NCBI RefSeq assembly: GCF_000013405.1
Contig: NC_007759.1
Span: 993,001-1,057,000, forward strand
DNA length: 64,000 bases
DNA from: Syntrophus aciditrophicus SB
Lineage (GTDB): Bacteria; Desulfobacterota; Syntrophia; Syntrophales; Syntrophaceae
Direction of reading: 5' to 3'
The notes under the pieces were generated by a model. The model saw only the letters and a program-made list of their open reading frames with translations. It did no database searches and was not told the DNA's origin. Position 1 is the stretch's first letter; the number at the start of each line of letters is the position of its first letter. This document shows, piece by piece, positions 17,074-26,035 of the stretch. The position numbers and the translations under genes were made by a program.

Positions 17074-18441
17074 ATGCAGACGGACATACATCAATCAGCT
17101 CCCCGGAATTCTTCTATCGATCTTTCACGATATCAACGGATTCTGAAAAAGATTCAGCCGATCAAAGTTTACGGCAGGGTGAGTGAAATTGTCGGACTCG
17201 TGGTCGAAGGTCAGGGACCGGCTGCTTCCATCGGGGAAATGTGTTCTCTCCTGCCTCATGATAGCAAACCCGTTTTTGCCGAAGTGGTGGGGTTTAAGAA
17301 GGGCAAGGTGATTCTGATGCCTCTTGAAGAGGTTCAGGGGCTGGGACCAGGCTGCCCGATCAAATCACTGGGAAAAAAAGCGGCAGTGAAAGTGGGCGCG
17401 GGACTTCTGGGGCGTGTGATCGACGGCGTGGGGAATCCCATAGACAACAGGGGACCGATCGATACGGAAGAGGAGTATCCCCTGTATGCCGAGCCCATTA
17501 ACCCCCTTGCGCGGGGACGCATTTCCGATCCTATTGATTTCGGAGTCAAGGTCCTCAACGGTCTGTTCAGTTGTGGCAAGGGGCAGCGGATGGGAATTTT
17601 CGCGGGATCAGGCGTCGGTAAAAGCGTCCTTATGGGAATGATTGCGCGGAACACGAGTGCCGATATCAATGTCATCGGCCTGATCGGCGAACGTGGGCGG
17701 GAAGTCCGGGAATTTCTGGAGAAAAACCTGGGAAAAGAGGGACTTGCCCGATCCGTGGTCGTGGTGGCGGCGTCGGATATGCACCCTTTGATAAGAATGA
17801 GGGCGGCTCATGTGGCGACGACCGTATCGGAATATTTCCGGGATCAGGGGCGGGACGTCCTGCTTATGGTTGATTCGCTGACCCGCTTTGCCATGGCCCA
17901 GAGGGAAATTGGACTTTCCGTGGGAGAGCCTCCGACAACGAAAGGCTATACACCTTCTGTTTTCAGTCTTCTGCCGAAACTTCTGGAAAGGGCAGGCAAG
18001 GTTGAAGGCAGAGGGAGCATCACCGGTTTATATACCATCCTGGTCGAAGGCGATGATTTCAACGAACCCATTTCTGATGCCGCAAGATCGATCCTGGACG
18101 GTCACCTTTACCTGTCGCGGGAACTGGCCGCCAAAAACCATTATCCTGCCGTGGATGTTCTCAACAGCATCAGCAGGGTCATGATCGACATCGTCAGTGA
18201 GAAGCACAGAAATATGGCGAATCGAATTCTGAGTATCATTGCAGCCCATAAAAAAGCTGAGGAATTGATCAATATCGGTGCCTATGTTCATGGAAGCAAT
18301 GCGGAGATCGATTATGCTATTCGAATGATCGACAAGGTCAATGATTTTCTGAGGCAGGATATTCATGAACGATTCGATGCCGAACAGACGGCGGGGATGA
18401 TGGCAGCGTTCTTTTCAGAGGAGATGATGGATCATGTTTAA
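17074..18441 (+). CDS. fliI: Flagellum-specific ATP synthase FliI
   Basis: 455 residues, an F1-beta-like hexameric ATPase of the flagellar export gate. Walker A is GSGVGKSV, Walker B ends in LLMVDSLTRFAMAQ, and GLSVGEPPTTKGYTPSVFS is the FliI/YscN signature. Export substrates are unfolded and delivered with FliH and FliJ, encoded on either side. It overlaps fliJ by eight bases. Confidence 0.94.
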   Translation: MQTDIHQSAPRNSSIDLSRYQRILKKIQPIKVYGRVSEIVGLVVEGQGPAASIGEMCSLLPHDSKPVFAEVVGFKKGKVILMPLEEVQGLGPGCPIKSLGKKAAVKVGAGLLGRVIDGVGNPIDNRGPIDTEEEYPLYAEPINPLARGRISDPIDFGVKVLNGLFSCGKGQRMGIFAGSGVGKSVLMGMIARNTSADINVIGLIGERGREVREFLEKNLGKEGLARSVVVVAASDMHPLIRMRAAHVATTVSEYFRDQGRDVLLMVDSLTRFAMAQREIGLSVGEPPTTKGYTPSVFSLLPKLLERAGKVEGRGSITGLYTILVEGDDFNEPISDAARSILDGHLYLSRELAAKNHYPAVDVLNSISRVMIDIVSEKHRNMANRILSIIAAHKKAEELINIGAYVHGSNAEIDYAIRMIDKVNDFLRQDIHERFDAEQTAGMMAAFFSEEMMDHV

Positions 18442-18874
18442 GTTTCGCCTGCAGACGGTTTTGGAATATCGAAAGATTCTGGAGGAGAAGATGCTGATCC
18501 GTTTCTCCGAATCGGCAAGGCGTCTTGACGAGGAAAAAAGGAAGCTTGAGTTGCTCGAGCAGGAAAAATTAAACCTGATCGGCATTTTGAAGGGCCTGCA
18601 GGAAAATGTCACACCGGTAAGGAACATTACGGTGATGGTCAACTATATCGGAGAATTGCAGGTTAGAGCGTGTCGTCAGCGGGAGATTATCCACGAAGTA
18701 TCGGTGGAACTGGAAACGAAACGAAAGGATCTCCTGCAATCCGTCCAGAAGAGAAAGATTGTGGAAATATTGAGAGAAAAAAACCTGGAGGCTTATCATT
18801 CTCATCTTGCTGAGCAGGATCGTAAACTCATGGATGAAATGGGAATCACTCGATTCGATGGAGCGAAGTCATGA
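18434..18874 (+). CDS. fliJ: Flagellar export protein FliJ
   Basis: 146 residues, almost wholly an alpha-helical coiled coil beginning FKFRLQTVLEYRKILEEKML, the usual FliJ N-terminus. It overlaps fliI (eight bases) and the next gene (ATGA overlap). FliJ is the stalk of the FliH-FliI ATPase. Confidence 0.87.
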   Translation: MFKFRLQTVLEYRKILEEKMLIRFSESARRLDEEKRKLELLEQEKLNLIGILKGLQENVTPVRNITVMVNYIGELQVRACRQREIIHEVSVELETKRKDLLQSVQKRKIVEILREKNLEAYHSHLAEQDRKLMDEMGITRFDGAKS

Positions 18875-19461
18875 AAAAAGTATTTTATGTTTTTCAAGTC
18901 TTTATCCTGATGATCTTTATCGTAAAAATAATGTCTCTTTGCGGTTTGATCCAATTCCTGGAAACTCCCCGGCACTCTTTTTTTTCCGAAAACCGCGCCA
19001 TGGCGGAGTCACCGCGTCAGGCCCCGGCGGTTAAAGACGTCTTGGACGATGAGCTGGCTCAGCCGAGAAGCTTGTTGAATGCGCTACAGAACCGGCAAAA
19101 GGAACTGGATGAGAGAGAAAATTCTCTTCGGGTGGAAGAACAGAAATTGTTGTCATTAAAGAAGGAGATTACCGAGAAAATAGATCTTCTCCTCCGTCTT
19201 GAACAGAAGCTCGACACAGCCATTGGTGCGGATAAGGAGGCCGATGCAAAGCGATACAGGGACCTGGCCAAGGTTTATGAAGCAACACCCCCGGCAAAGG
19301 CGGGAGCCATGATGGAAAGGCTGGATTTAAAAACAGCGGCAGGAATCAGCATGCATATGAAGCGTGAAAAGGCAGGGGCAATATGGGGATACTTATCTCC
19401 GCAAAAAGTCGTGGACATCACGAAAGAGATCACAATGAACTCTCAGAAAGCTTCGGAATAA
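18871..19461 (+). CDS. MotE-like flagellar stator chaperone (MgtE-N-like domain)
   Basis: 196 residues. A signal anchor (about 5-25), a Pro/charged linker, a long coiled coil (about 60-125) and a C-terminal MgtE intracellular N-domain-like module (YEATPPAKAGAMMERLDLKT...IWGYLSPQKVVDITK) match MotE-type proteins, which chaperone MotC or stator components in the periplasm. Start codon overlaps the fliJ stop. The flagellar run ends here; hook, ring and stator genes are not in the window. Confidence 0.78.
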   Translation: MKKVFYVFQVFILMIFIVKIMSLCGLIQFLETPRHSFFSENRAMAESPRQAPAVKDVLDDELAQPRSLLNALQNRQKELDERENSLRVEEQKLLSLKKEITEKIDLLLRLEQKLDTAIGADKEADAKRYRDLAKVYEATPPAKAGAMMERLDLKTAAGISMHMKREKAGAIWGYLSPQKVVDITKEITMNSQKASE

Positions 19462-19518
19462 TTCACTTCATGAGTAAAGAAATCTGCTGCTCAAGCGTTT
19501 CTGTTGGAAATCTCAATG

Positions 19519-20427
19519 TCAAACACATGGGGGTGGGCTGGATGTGTCCTGTGCCGGGAGCGATTGCAGGTAAGTCGTCAAATTAATTTGCTGATTTGCA
19601 ATTTTCAGTTTCCGGCGAATGTGTTCACGGTGACGACTTATCGTTGCCGCGGAGACACCGCGCAACCTGGCTATTTCTTTGGTCCGTAATCCATTCCGGA
19701 TCATATTGCAGATATCAACCTCCGTTGGGGTCAAGGCACGATAATGATTAAATATCCGGCTTGTAAAGGGAGATGTGATTTCTTCAAGGTTAGTCATCAA
19801 CATATCCAGGTATTTTTGCTTGCTTTTCTCTATGCCGGGTGTCAACGCGTGGATGACCGGCATGACGACCTTCTCTATATTCAAATGAAAGTTTTCATAA
19901 ATACGCTTTTTTTCACTTTCGATGTTGGAAAGAACCGCTCGTAATGCCGCATTTGCTTCCTCCAGCGCTTTTCTTTCCAGCAAGAGCTGCCTGTTGTTTT
20001 CCTGTAATTCCTTCTCGGCCATAATTCGGAGGGCAATTTCACCTATACGCTGGGCTATTCCCTCCAATAGCGCGCTTTCTTCCTTAAGGAACGGACCCTC
20101 ATCCGTTTTCGGGGGGTCTTCCATATAAATAATCGTCACTTCACCTACTGCTTCACCATTTATTCGGATTCGCGCTGATTGTCGCCATTCCGTCCATCCG
20201 AATTTCCTGCTGTCAAATATCTCACCCTTAAAGATGATCTGTGCGCATGCAAATTCTGTATATTTCCAGGAAAGTGGAAGAAAATCTACAAGATGCATCA
20301 GAAAATCTTCCATGGAATCATGGTGCCGCTCCGCCAGACGCGCCATCCCATACAAACAATTCAATTCTTTGATGCGTTCTTGCAAGGCGATTTCGATGTC
20401 TTCTTTTTTCCCTGTCATGATCACCAT
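19519..20427 (-). CDS. LuxR-type regulator with GAF-like sensor domain
   Basis: 302 residues. The N-terminal ~130 residues begin with a helix (LQERIKELNCLYGMARLAER) and look GAF-like; a coiled coil (about 135-180) connects to a C-terminal LuxR helix-turn-helix (ALTPTEVDICNMIRNGLRTK, then EIARLRGVSAATISRHREHI). No membrane segment, so probably a cytoplasmic sensor-regulator of the one-component kind. An in-frame ATG at 20418 with GGTGAT upstream is an alternative start. Convergent with the flagellar operon. A symmetric 8-5-8 site lies upstream and could be its own operator. Confidence 0.8.
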   Translation of the reverse strand: MVIMTGKKEDIEIALQERIKELNCLYGMARLAERHHDSMEDFLMHLVDFLPLSWKYTEFACAQIIFKGEIFDSRKFGWTEWRQSARIRINGEAVGEVTIIYMEDPPKTDEGPFLKEESALLEGIAQRIGEIALRIMAEKELQENNRQLLLERKALEEANAALRAVLSNIESEKKRIYENFHLNIEKVVMPVIHALTPGIEKSKQKYLDMLMTNLEEITSPFTSRIFNHYRALTPTEVDICNMIRNGLRTKEIARLRGVSAATISRHREHIRRKLKIANQQINLTTYLQSLPAQDTSSPPPCV

Positions 20428-20492
20428 TTTTGTTTAATTTTCGAATCAATCCATTTATTACCTATTATCTATAGGCAAATATAGTGCATTAT

Positions 20493-20513
20493 ATTCGTAT
20501 TTACAATACGAAT
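20493..20513. promoter_or_regulatory. 8-5-8 palindrome upstream of the luxR-type gene
   Basis: ATTCGTAT-TTACA-ATACGAAT is a perfect dyad 66 bases upstream of the luxR-type start. Its size suits a dimeric helix-turn-helix protein, so autoregulation is plausible. No -35/-10 pair is clear beside it. Confidence 0.4.
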
Positions 20514-20809
20514 TTCGTCAATTAGACTTCTTTTTGGGAAAAAACGTAATGCACCTCATGTCGGATCCAGTCAGTGGCATGAAATTGTGGGAAGCCGAGC
20601 TTCTTAAAGCACGTAAGATGCCGATAGATGGGGACGATATTGAGAAAGAATTTAATGGAAGGAGAAGACGGGTGACACGGGAAACCGGTTACACCAGACG
20701 CTCCTTCCATTTTGCCGCTTTGGTTGGTTAGGGACCGTTGTTTCGTTACGAATGATACGAGATGATAGTTGGGCCCTAAGCTTCCAGACAAAGTCATGAT
20801 GCAGGCAGG
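20514..20809. other. Intergenic stretch with no recognisable gene
   Basis: About 300 bases between the divergent luxR-type and femAB-type genes. A 65-codon plus-strand frame (20534-20731) has no ribosome site or family resemblance. I see no RNA gene or terminator. Confidence 0.5.
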
Positions 20810-20818
20810 TTGATACAA

Positions 20819-21898
20819 GTGAATGTAGACATAAAACCCAAAAAGATACACGCATTGTTTCCCACGGACATTTTTTTTCAAACTACCTACTGGGGGCGGG
20901 TCAAGTCCCATCTCGGCTGGAAACCCGTTGCATTTGATTTCAACTCGTCGACGGGGCTGCAGGGCGACGTGATGGTCCTGATCAAAACCCTCAAACATGA
21001 TTTTGCCGCAGCCTATGTTCCCCAAGGACCTGAATTGGGACCTGATCCGGAGAAGTATGGCCTTTTTCTCGAATCATTGTCACAGGAACTGACCAAATAC
21101 ATGGATTCGACTGTGGCCTTCATCCGTTATGACCTTCCCTGGGTATCACCGTATGCCATTGACGCTACGGATGGACGAACCTGGCCAGGTCACCCCGCTC
21201 CGGAATTACGGGAATTACGCATGAATATCGGCACCCGTACCTGGCCTCTTCGGAAAGCGCCGATCGATCTGACCGTTGCCGATGCATTGGTTATTGATCT
21301 CGTTCGCGCCGAAGAGGCCATCTTTAAAGATATTAAGCCAAAGACCAGATACAATATCCGCCTTGCACAGAGTAAGGGAATCTCCGTGTTTAACGCTTCT
21401 GTGGAAATGCTGCCGTTGTTCTACAAACTTTATCTGCAGACGGCCAAACGTAATGGTTTTCTGCCGGGTTCTTACCGTCATTTTTCGGCACTCTTTTCCC
21501 CTGTTGATCACAATCCCGGATCATCTGAGGTCCTTTTTCTCCTCGCCGCCAGGGGGCAGGACGTCTTGGCCGGGGCAATTATTGCCATTTCCGGACGACA
21601 GGCGATCTATCTGTACGGAGCATCTTCCAATGAACAACGCAACCAGATGGGATCTTACGCTCTGCACTGGGAGGCCATCAAGTTGGCCCGGCAAAAGGGA
21701 TGCCTGACTTATGATATGGGTTCAGTATCTCCTGTTTCAGATCCAGGTCACCCGTTTTACGGTATGTATCGCTTCAAAACCGGTTTTGGCGGAAAAATAG
21801 TCCATCGCAACGGCACTTGGGATTATCCTGTCAACAGGCGCGGATATAGAGCCTTCCGCAATTATGAGACGTCGTTCAATATGACAATTCCCAAATGA
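20819..21898 (+). CDS. FemAB-like aminoacyltransferase (GNAT-fold)
   Basis: About 359 residues with the two-lobed GNAT layout of FemA/FemX (lipid II:glycine glycyltransferase-like). Visible hallmarks: FIRYDLPW at about 105, KDIKPKTRYNIRLAQSKG, FYKLYLQTAKRNGF, and the C-terminal YDMGSVSPVSDPGHPFYGMY-type loop before YRFKTGFGG. Family members add amino acids from aminoacyl-tRNA to peptidoglycan precursors, though proteobacterial relatives are rarely characterised. The start is probably GTG 20819, with GCAGGCAGG about nine bases upstream; TTG 20810 is also in frame. Single-gene unit. Confidence 0.8.
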   Translation: MNVDIKPKKIHALFPTDIFFQTTYWGRVKSHLGWKPVAFDFNSSTGLQGDVMVLIKTLKHDFAAAYVPQGPELGPDPEKYGLFLESLSQELTKYMDSTVAFIRYDLPWVSPYAIDATDGRTWPGHPAPELRELRMNIGTRTWPLRKAPIDLTVADALVIDLVRAEEAIFKDIKPKTRYNIRLAQSKGISVFNASVEMLPLFYKLYLQTAKRNGFLPGSYRHFSALFSPVDHNPGSSEVLFLLAARGQDVLAGAIIAISGRQAIYLYGASSNEQRNQMGSYALHWEAIKLARQKGCLTYDMGSVSPVSDPGHPFYGMYRFKTGFGGKIVHRNGTWDYPVNRRGYRAFRNYETSFNMTIPK

Positions 21899-22016
21899 CA
21901 CACACGACAAGAATTAGGCACACCAGAAAAAGATATTGAATATGAGCCGCTTATCCATAATGAAGTCAGTCTGTCAGTCCGCGCGATGCAGGCACCTGCA
22001 TATATATTCCACTTTA

Positions 22017-22032
22017 CCCGCTAAAAAGCGGG
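22017..22032 (+). other. Short GC hairpin after the femAB-like gene
   Basis: CCCGCT-AAAA-AGCGGG forms a compact stem-loop but is followed by GTTCGTC rather than a T-run, so it is a poor terminator. Bases 21899-22148 otherwise hold no gene I can support. Confidence 0.35.
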
Positions 22033-22148
22033 GTTCGTCAACTGATACTTCATATGTCACAAAAGTGGAGATGAAACGTGGATCAGTTTTTCAGATAAGA
22101 ACCAGCAGGAGCAGGGCAAAGCCGGTTTAACGAAAAGCTGAACATCAG

Positions 22149-22283
22149 ATGTCACAAAACATATTGAAGATTCCTCCAGTTCTTGCGCGTTTCCTGAAAT
22201 CTGGAGTCTATCGAGCAAAGAAAGGTGGATTGCTGTTTGATCGAGGCTATGAAGAAGAAATACGATTTGAACCCGCATTATAA
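22149..22283 (+). CDS. Possible 44-residue hypothetical protein
   Basis: An ATG-started frame ([20 protein letters not shown]...) with balanced composition ends inside the start of the next gene (35-base overlap). There is no clear ribosome site and I recognise no family. It may be a real small gene translationally linked to the sigma-region-4 gene, or chance. Confidence 0.3.
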   Translation: MSQNILKIPPVLARFLKSGVYRAKKGGLLFDRGYEEEIRFEPAL

Positions 22284-22692
22284 ATATAAATGCAGGAAAA
22301 AGGGAGTATTGTTCACCGAAATCTGTCATGATAACACCTGCGCGTGGTTTTTGATGAACGAATCATTTTTGAATTGTACTTGGGTCGCATGTAATTTTGG
22401 TCCTTTCACTCTTGAAGAAATAGGTTCCATGATGGGCATAACCCGTGAAAGAGTAAGACAAATTGAAGCCAAAGCGCTGAAAAGGCTTCAACATGTCAAA
22501 AGGAGGGAAAAACTGCGTGACTTTTCGGACGAAGGTGATAGGAATTTTAAATATGCATCATCCCCTTTAGGAGGAGAAAAGAGTTATGGCCATCCAAAAA
22601 AGCAGGGAAGGATTTGCGTGTGCGAGCCTGGCTTTTCCCGACAGCACGTTGGGGAACCATTCCTGCGGTGGGCTATCGGGAGACGGGGATGA
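22249..22692 (+). CDS. Stand-alone sigma-70 region 4 DNA-binding protein
   Basis: 148 residues. Residues about 53-90 ([20 protein letters not shown] then [10 protein letters not shown]) are nearly the RpoD region 4.2 helix-turn-helix that reads the -35 element, and EKLRDFSDE matches the last residues of RpoD. Regions 2 and 3 are absent, so it cannot be a whole sigma factor. The N-terminal part has several Cys residues ([20 protein letters not shown]) that might bind metal. GAGG precedes ATG 22249. It could modulate RNA polymerase at -35 elements; the function is not known to me. The last ~40 residues overlap a well-supported small frame, so the true stop region is under dual coding or is poorly conserved. 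Confidence 0.7.
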   Translation: MKKKYDLNPHYKYKCRKKGVLFTEICHDNTCAWFLMNESFLNCTWVACNFGPFTLEEIGSMMGITRERVRQIEAKALKRLQHVKRREKLRDFSDEGDRNFKYASSPLGGEKSYGHPKKQGRICVCEPGFSRQHVGEPFLRWAIGRRG

Positions 22693-22702
22693 AAAAAGAT
22701 GA
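22586..22702 (+). CDS. Possible 38-residue small protein coupled to the YitT gene
   Basis: ATG 22586 is preceded by TAGGAGGAG, one of the strongest ribosome sites in the window, and the frame ([20 protein letters not shown]...) stops in an ATGA overlap with the next gene (22699-22702). It lies in a different frame from the end of the sigma-region-4 gene. No family is recognised. It may be a leader or coupling peptide for yitT. Confidence 0.45.
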   Translation: MAIQKSREGFACASLAFPDSTLGNHSCGGLSGDGDEKR

Positions 22703-23574
22703 AGGTCCGTGCCGGATGGAGAGGGTGGCCGGTACTTAAAAATATCAGTTGGAACCTGGGGCTGCTGCTTACAGGGAGTCTTCTATGCGCTGCAGCGGTC
22801 AACGGAATACTGATCCGGCAGCATTTCTTCAGCGGCGGCGTGGCGGGACTGGCAATCATGATCCATTATCTTATCCCGTTTCTCTCCGTAGCCTTTCTCT
22901 ATGCTCTGGCGAATGTGCCGCTTTTTTTGACCGGCTGGTTCGTTATCGGCCGCCGGTTTTTTCTGTACAGCGTTGTGGGGACGCTGTTATTGATAGCAGC
23001 CATTGCCCTGGTTGATGTCGACATACCTGTCCATGACAAGCTCCTTGCCGCGCTCCTGGCCGGATTGATCCAGGGCGTGGGCTCCGGGATCATATTGAAA
23101 TCGCTGGGGTCATCGGGCGGGACCGACATCCTGGCCGTGATCTTTTTCCAGCGCTTTTCCGTCCAGCTGGGGACAACCAAACTGATCTTCAATCTGATGA
23201 TTCTGGTTGCCGCGGCGCTTCTGTTTTCTCTGGAGGATGCCCTCTATACATTGATATACCTCTATATCGCCACACGGATTATCGATCTGGTCGTGACGGG
23301 GCTGAATCAACGTAAGGCATTCTTTATCATATCCCCCCTTGGTGAAACCATTTCCTGCCGGATCCTCAATGAGATCAACAGGGGCGTGACCATCCTGCAC
23401 GGCAAAGGAGCCTATTCTGAGCAGGAGCAGCAGATTCTCTACACAGTCATCAATCTTCGGGAAATGGCGCCCCTCAAAGAGATCGTTCGCAACGTGGATC
23501 CGGACGCCGTCGTCGTTGTCTCCGACACCACCGAGGTGATGGGGCGCCGTATCGGCAACCAGATCCGCTGGTGA
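22699..23574 (+). CDS. YitT family membrane protein (DUF161 + DUF2179)
   Basis: 291 residues. Five or six membrane segments (about 12-190) with the family motif GLIQGVGSGIILKSLGSSGG and TDILAV, followed by a soluble C-terminal DUF2179 domain (FIISPLGETISCRILNEINR...VVVVSDTTEVMG). YitT proteins are widespread inner-membrane proteins of unsettled function. The start overlaps the preceding small frame by four bases. Confidence 0.88.
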   Translation: MKVRAGWRGWPVLKNISWNLGLLLTGSLLCAAAVNGILIRQHFFSGGVAGLAIMIHYLIPFLSVAFLYALANVPLFLTGWFVIGRRFFLYSVVGTLLLIAAIALVDVDIPVHDKLLAALLAGLIQGVGSGIILKSLGSSGGTDILAVIFFQRFSVQLGTTKLIFNLMILVAAALLFSLEDALYTLIYLYIATRIIDLVVTGLNQRKAFFIISPLGETISCRILNEINRGVTILHGKGAYSEQEQQILYTVINLREMAPLKEIVRNVDPDAVVVVSDTTEVMGRRIGNQIRW

Positions 23575-23708
23575 GGGCATCATATCCAGCCCGGAGCCGG
23601 CCCGGCGTTTTATAGCAGCACATCAGCCTCTCCTCCTTATTCCCCTTTCTTCATTGTCGAACGCAGACCGGCACAAGGCGGTCCGCTGGAATTAATCGGC
23701 AGCCGGCC

Positions 23709-23736
23709 TTGACATTATGGGGATGTTTGATATTAT
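23709..23736 (+). promoter_or_regulatory. Sigma-70-like promoter of the adenylate cyclase/alr operon
   Basis: TTGACA (23709-23714), a 16-base spacer and TATTAT (23731-23736). The expected start point is near 23743, 20-30 bases before the cyclase start codon. Confidence 0.6.
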
Positions 23737-23761
23737 CCTGCCACTTTTATCCAGATGAGGG

Positions 23762-26020
23762 ATGGCGTGGATGAGTGACCGCTGGAAGGCGCTGTTTACA
23801 GTATCGCCGATAAAAATCTCGCTCTTTGTAATCCTGCTTTCATTGACCCTTTTTTTTATGGATGTCAGATTCCTGCGCTTCATGGAATTGAAGGCTCTGG
23901 ATCTGAGGATGCTTTCACGGGGGGCGGTTCCCTCCTGCGGCAAGGTGGTCATTGCCGTCATCGACGAGAAGAGCTTGAGCGAACTGGGCCGCTGGCCATG
24001 GCCGAGAACGACGATTGCCCGGCTTGTGGATGCCCTGAGGGGCTATGGAGCCAAAGCAATCGGTTTCGATATTGTGTTTGCGGAATCTGAAAATAACGCC
24101 GGCCTCAAAGATCTGGAACGGATCAAAAGGGAATTGGACCAAGCCGGCGTGAATGCCCTGAAACTGAACGAAATTTTTTCCGGGAAAAAGAATCCTGATG
24201 ATCCGGACGCCCAACTGGCTGCATCCATCCGGCGGGCGCAGAATGTCACCCTAGGGTACTTTTTCCATACGTCCTCGAAGGATGTCAGTCACCTGAGTGA
24301 AAGGGAAATTGCTGCGAAAGCCGAAAACATCAGTAGCTCCCGCTACTCGATGGTCAAGTCCCAGGGGATGCCTGATGAGGCGGCGTTTGTGCATGCCTAC
24401 GGCGTCGCCTCCAACCTGCCGGAACTGTCGGAGGCAGCGGAAAACAGTGGCTATTTCAATGCCTTTCCTGACATTGACGGTTCAATCCGCTGGTCACCTC
24501 TCCTTATCAAATTCCAGGATAACTATTATTCTTCTCTTGCCCTGTCTCTGTTACTCCAATACCTGGACTGGCCGATGCTCAGCGTCAACATGGCCGAGTT
24601 CGGCGTGGAAAGCATCCGGATCGATGATCTGCGTATTCCCACGGATGAATCGGGGAGGCTCCTGATCAATTATCTGGGGCCGGCGAAGACATTTCCCCAC
24701 TATTCGATTGGAGACATTATTTCCGGACGCCTTGCTCCTGAACTGTTCAAAGACAAAATCGTGATTGTCGGGGCGACTGCCACGGGGATCTACGACCTGC
24801 GGGTGACGCCCTTCGGCGCCGTCTACCCCGGGGTTGAAATCCATGCAACGGTTATTGACAACATCCTGCGCCGGAACTTTCTTGTCCAGTCCGGATGGAC
24901 TTCTTTCCTGGACGCGTGCTTCATCATCCTGCTTGGACTGCTCATGGGAACAGTTATCCCCCGTCTGAAGGCTTTGCAGGGGGTTCTCGTCGGCCTGATC
25001 ATCCTGGAGACATTCATCGGGGCAAATGTTGTGATCTTCACCCGATACAAGATCTGGTTCAATCTGGTCTATCCCGTCATGACCATTCTCCTCGTTTACC
25101 TTGGCATTACGGTGTACCGCTATGTCACCGAGGAAAGGGAAAAGAAGAAGGTGCGGGGTGCTTTTCAGCGTTACCTGAATGAATCCGTTGTTAACGAGAT
25201 CCTTAAGGATCCCGCCAAATTAAAGCTCGGCGGCGATAAAAAGAATCTGACGGTCCTCTTTTCCGACATCCGGGGATTTACGACCATTTCCGAAGTTCTG
25301 CCGCCGGAAGCTCTGGTCCGTCTGCTCAACGAATACCTGACGGCGATGACGGAAATCGTCTTCAAATATGATGGACTGCTTGACAAATACATCGGCGACG
25401 CCGTCATGGCTGTTTTCGGGGCGCCCCTTGAACAACCGGACCATGCGTTGCGAGCCTGCAATACAGCCCTGGATATGATGAACCGGTTGAAGGAGTTGCA
25501 GAAAAAATGGGAAGCCGATGGATGGCCTCTGGTCGATATCGGCATCGGAGTGAACTCGGGCGATATGGTAGCGGGCAATATGGGGTCGGAAATGCGTTTT
25601 GACTATACGGTCATGGGCGACAGTGTCAATCTGGGGTCGCGGCTGGAAGGGATCAACAAGGAATACGGGACCAATATCGTGATCAGTCAGTTTACCCATG
25701 AGGCTGTCCGGGATGTACTGTGCTGCCGTGAACTGGATTCGGTCCGCGTCAAGGGAAAGAAGCAGCCGATCAAGATTTATGAGCTCCTGGGCCGCAGGGA
25801 AGACGAAAATTCCTGGGGGGAACTGATCCGCCGGTTTCACATGGCGTTGGAGCATTACAAAGCGGCCCGCTGGGATGAAGCCGTTGCCGCCTTCCAGAGC
25901 GTTCTGGCCATTCGGCCCGATGATTTCCCCTCTCTGCTTTATATTCAACGGTGTGAGACCCTCCGCGTTTGTCCGCCGGAAGCGGTCTGGGACGGCGTCT
26001 TCACGATGACGTCAAAATAA
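23762..26020 (+). CDS. CHASE2-domain class III adenylate/guanylate cyclase
   Basis: 752 residues. An N-terminal membrane helix (about 17-36) is followed by an extracytoplasmic CHASE2 sensor domain (about 45-370, with VVIAVIDEKSLSELGRWPWP and FKDKIVIVGATATGIYDL), three membrane helices (about 380-460) and a cytoplasmic class III cyclase domain (about 490-670). The domain shows both metal-binding Asp regions (LFSDIRGFTTIS; DKYIGDAVMAVFGAP) and the transition-state Asn/Arg stretch MGDSVNLGSRLEG. A short TPR-like tail (AVAAFQSVLAIRPDD) ends it. ATG 23771 is an alternative start. The alr-type gene begins only 3-15 bases after its stop, so both are probably in one transcript. Confidence 0.9.
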   Translation: MAWMSDRWKALFTVSPIKISLFVILLSLTLFFMDVRFLRFMELKALDLRMLSRGAVPSCGKVVIAVIDEKSLSELGRWPWPRTTIARLVDALRGYGAKAIGFDIVFAESENNAGLKDLERIKRELDQAGVNALKLNEIFSGKKNPDDPDAQLAASIRRAQNVTLGYFFHTSSKDVSHLSEREIAAKAENISSSRYSMVKSQGMPDEAAFVHAYGVASNLPELSEAAENSGYFNAFPDIDGSIRWSPLLIKFQDNYYSSLALSLLLQYLDWPMLSVNMAEFGVESIRIDDLRIPTDESGRLLINYLGPAKTFPHYSIGDIISGRLAPELFKDKIVIVGATATGIYDLRVTPFGAVYPGVEIHATVIDNILRRNFLVQSGWTSFLDACFIILLGLLMGTVIPRLKALQGVLVGLIILETFIGANVVIFTRYKIWFNLVYPVMTILLVYLGITVYRYVTEEREKKKVRGAFQRYLNESVVNEILKDPAKLKLGGDKKNLTVLFSDIRGFTTISEVLPPEALVRLLNEYLTAMTEIVFKYDGLLDKYIGDAVMAVFGAPLEQPDHALRACNTALDMMNRLKELQKKWEADGWPLVDIGIGVNSGDMVAGNMGSEMRFDYTVMGDSVNLGSRLEGINKEYGTNIVISQFTHEAVRDVLCCRELDSVRVKGKKQPIKIYELLGRREDENSWGELIRRFHMALEHYKAARWDEAVAAFQSVLAIRPDDFPSLLYIQRCETLRVCPPEAVWDGVFTMTSK

Positions 26021-26035
26021 AATTTGAGCGGGGTT

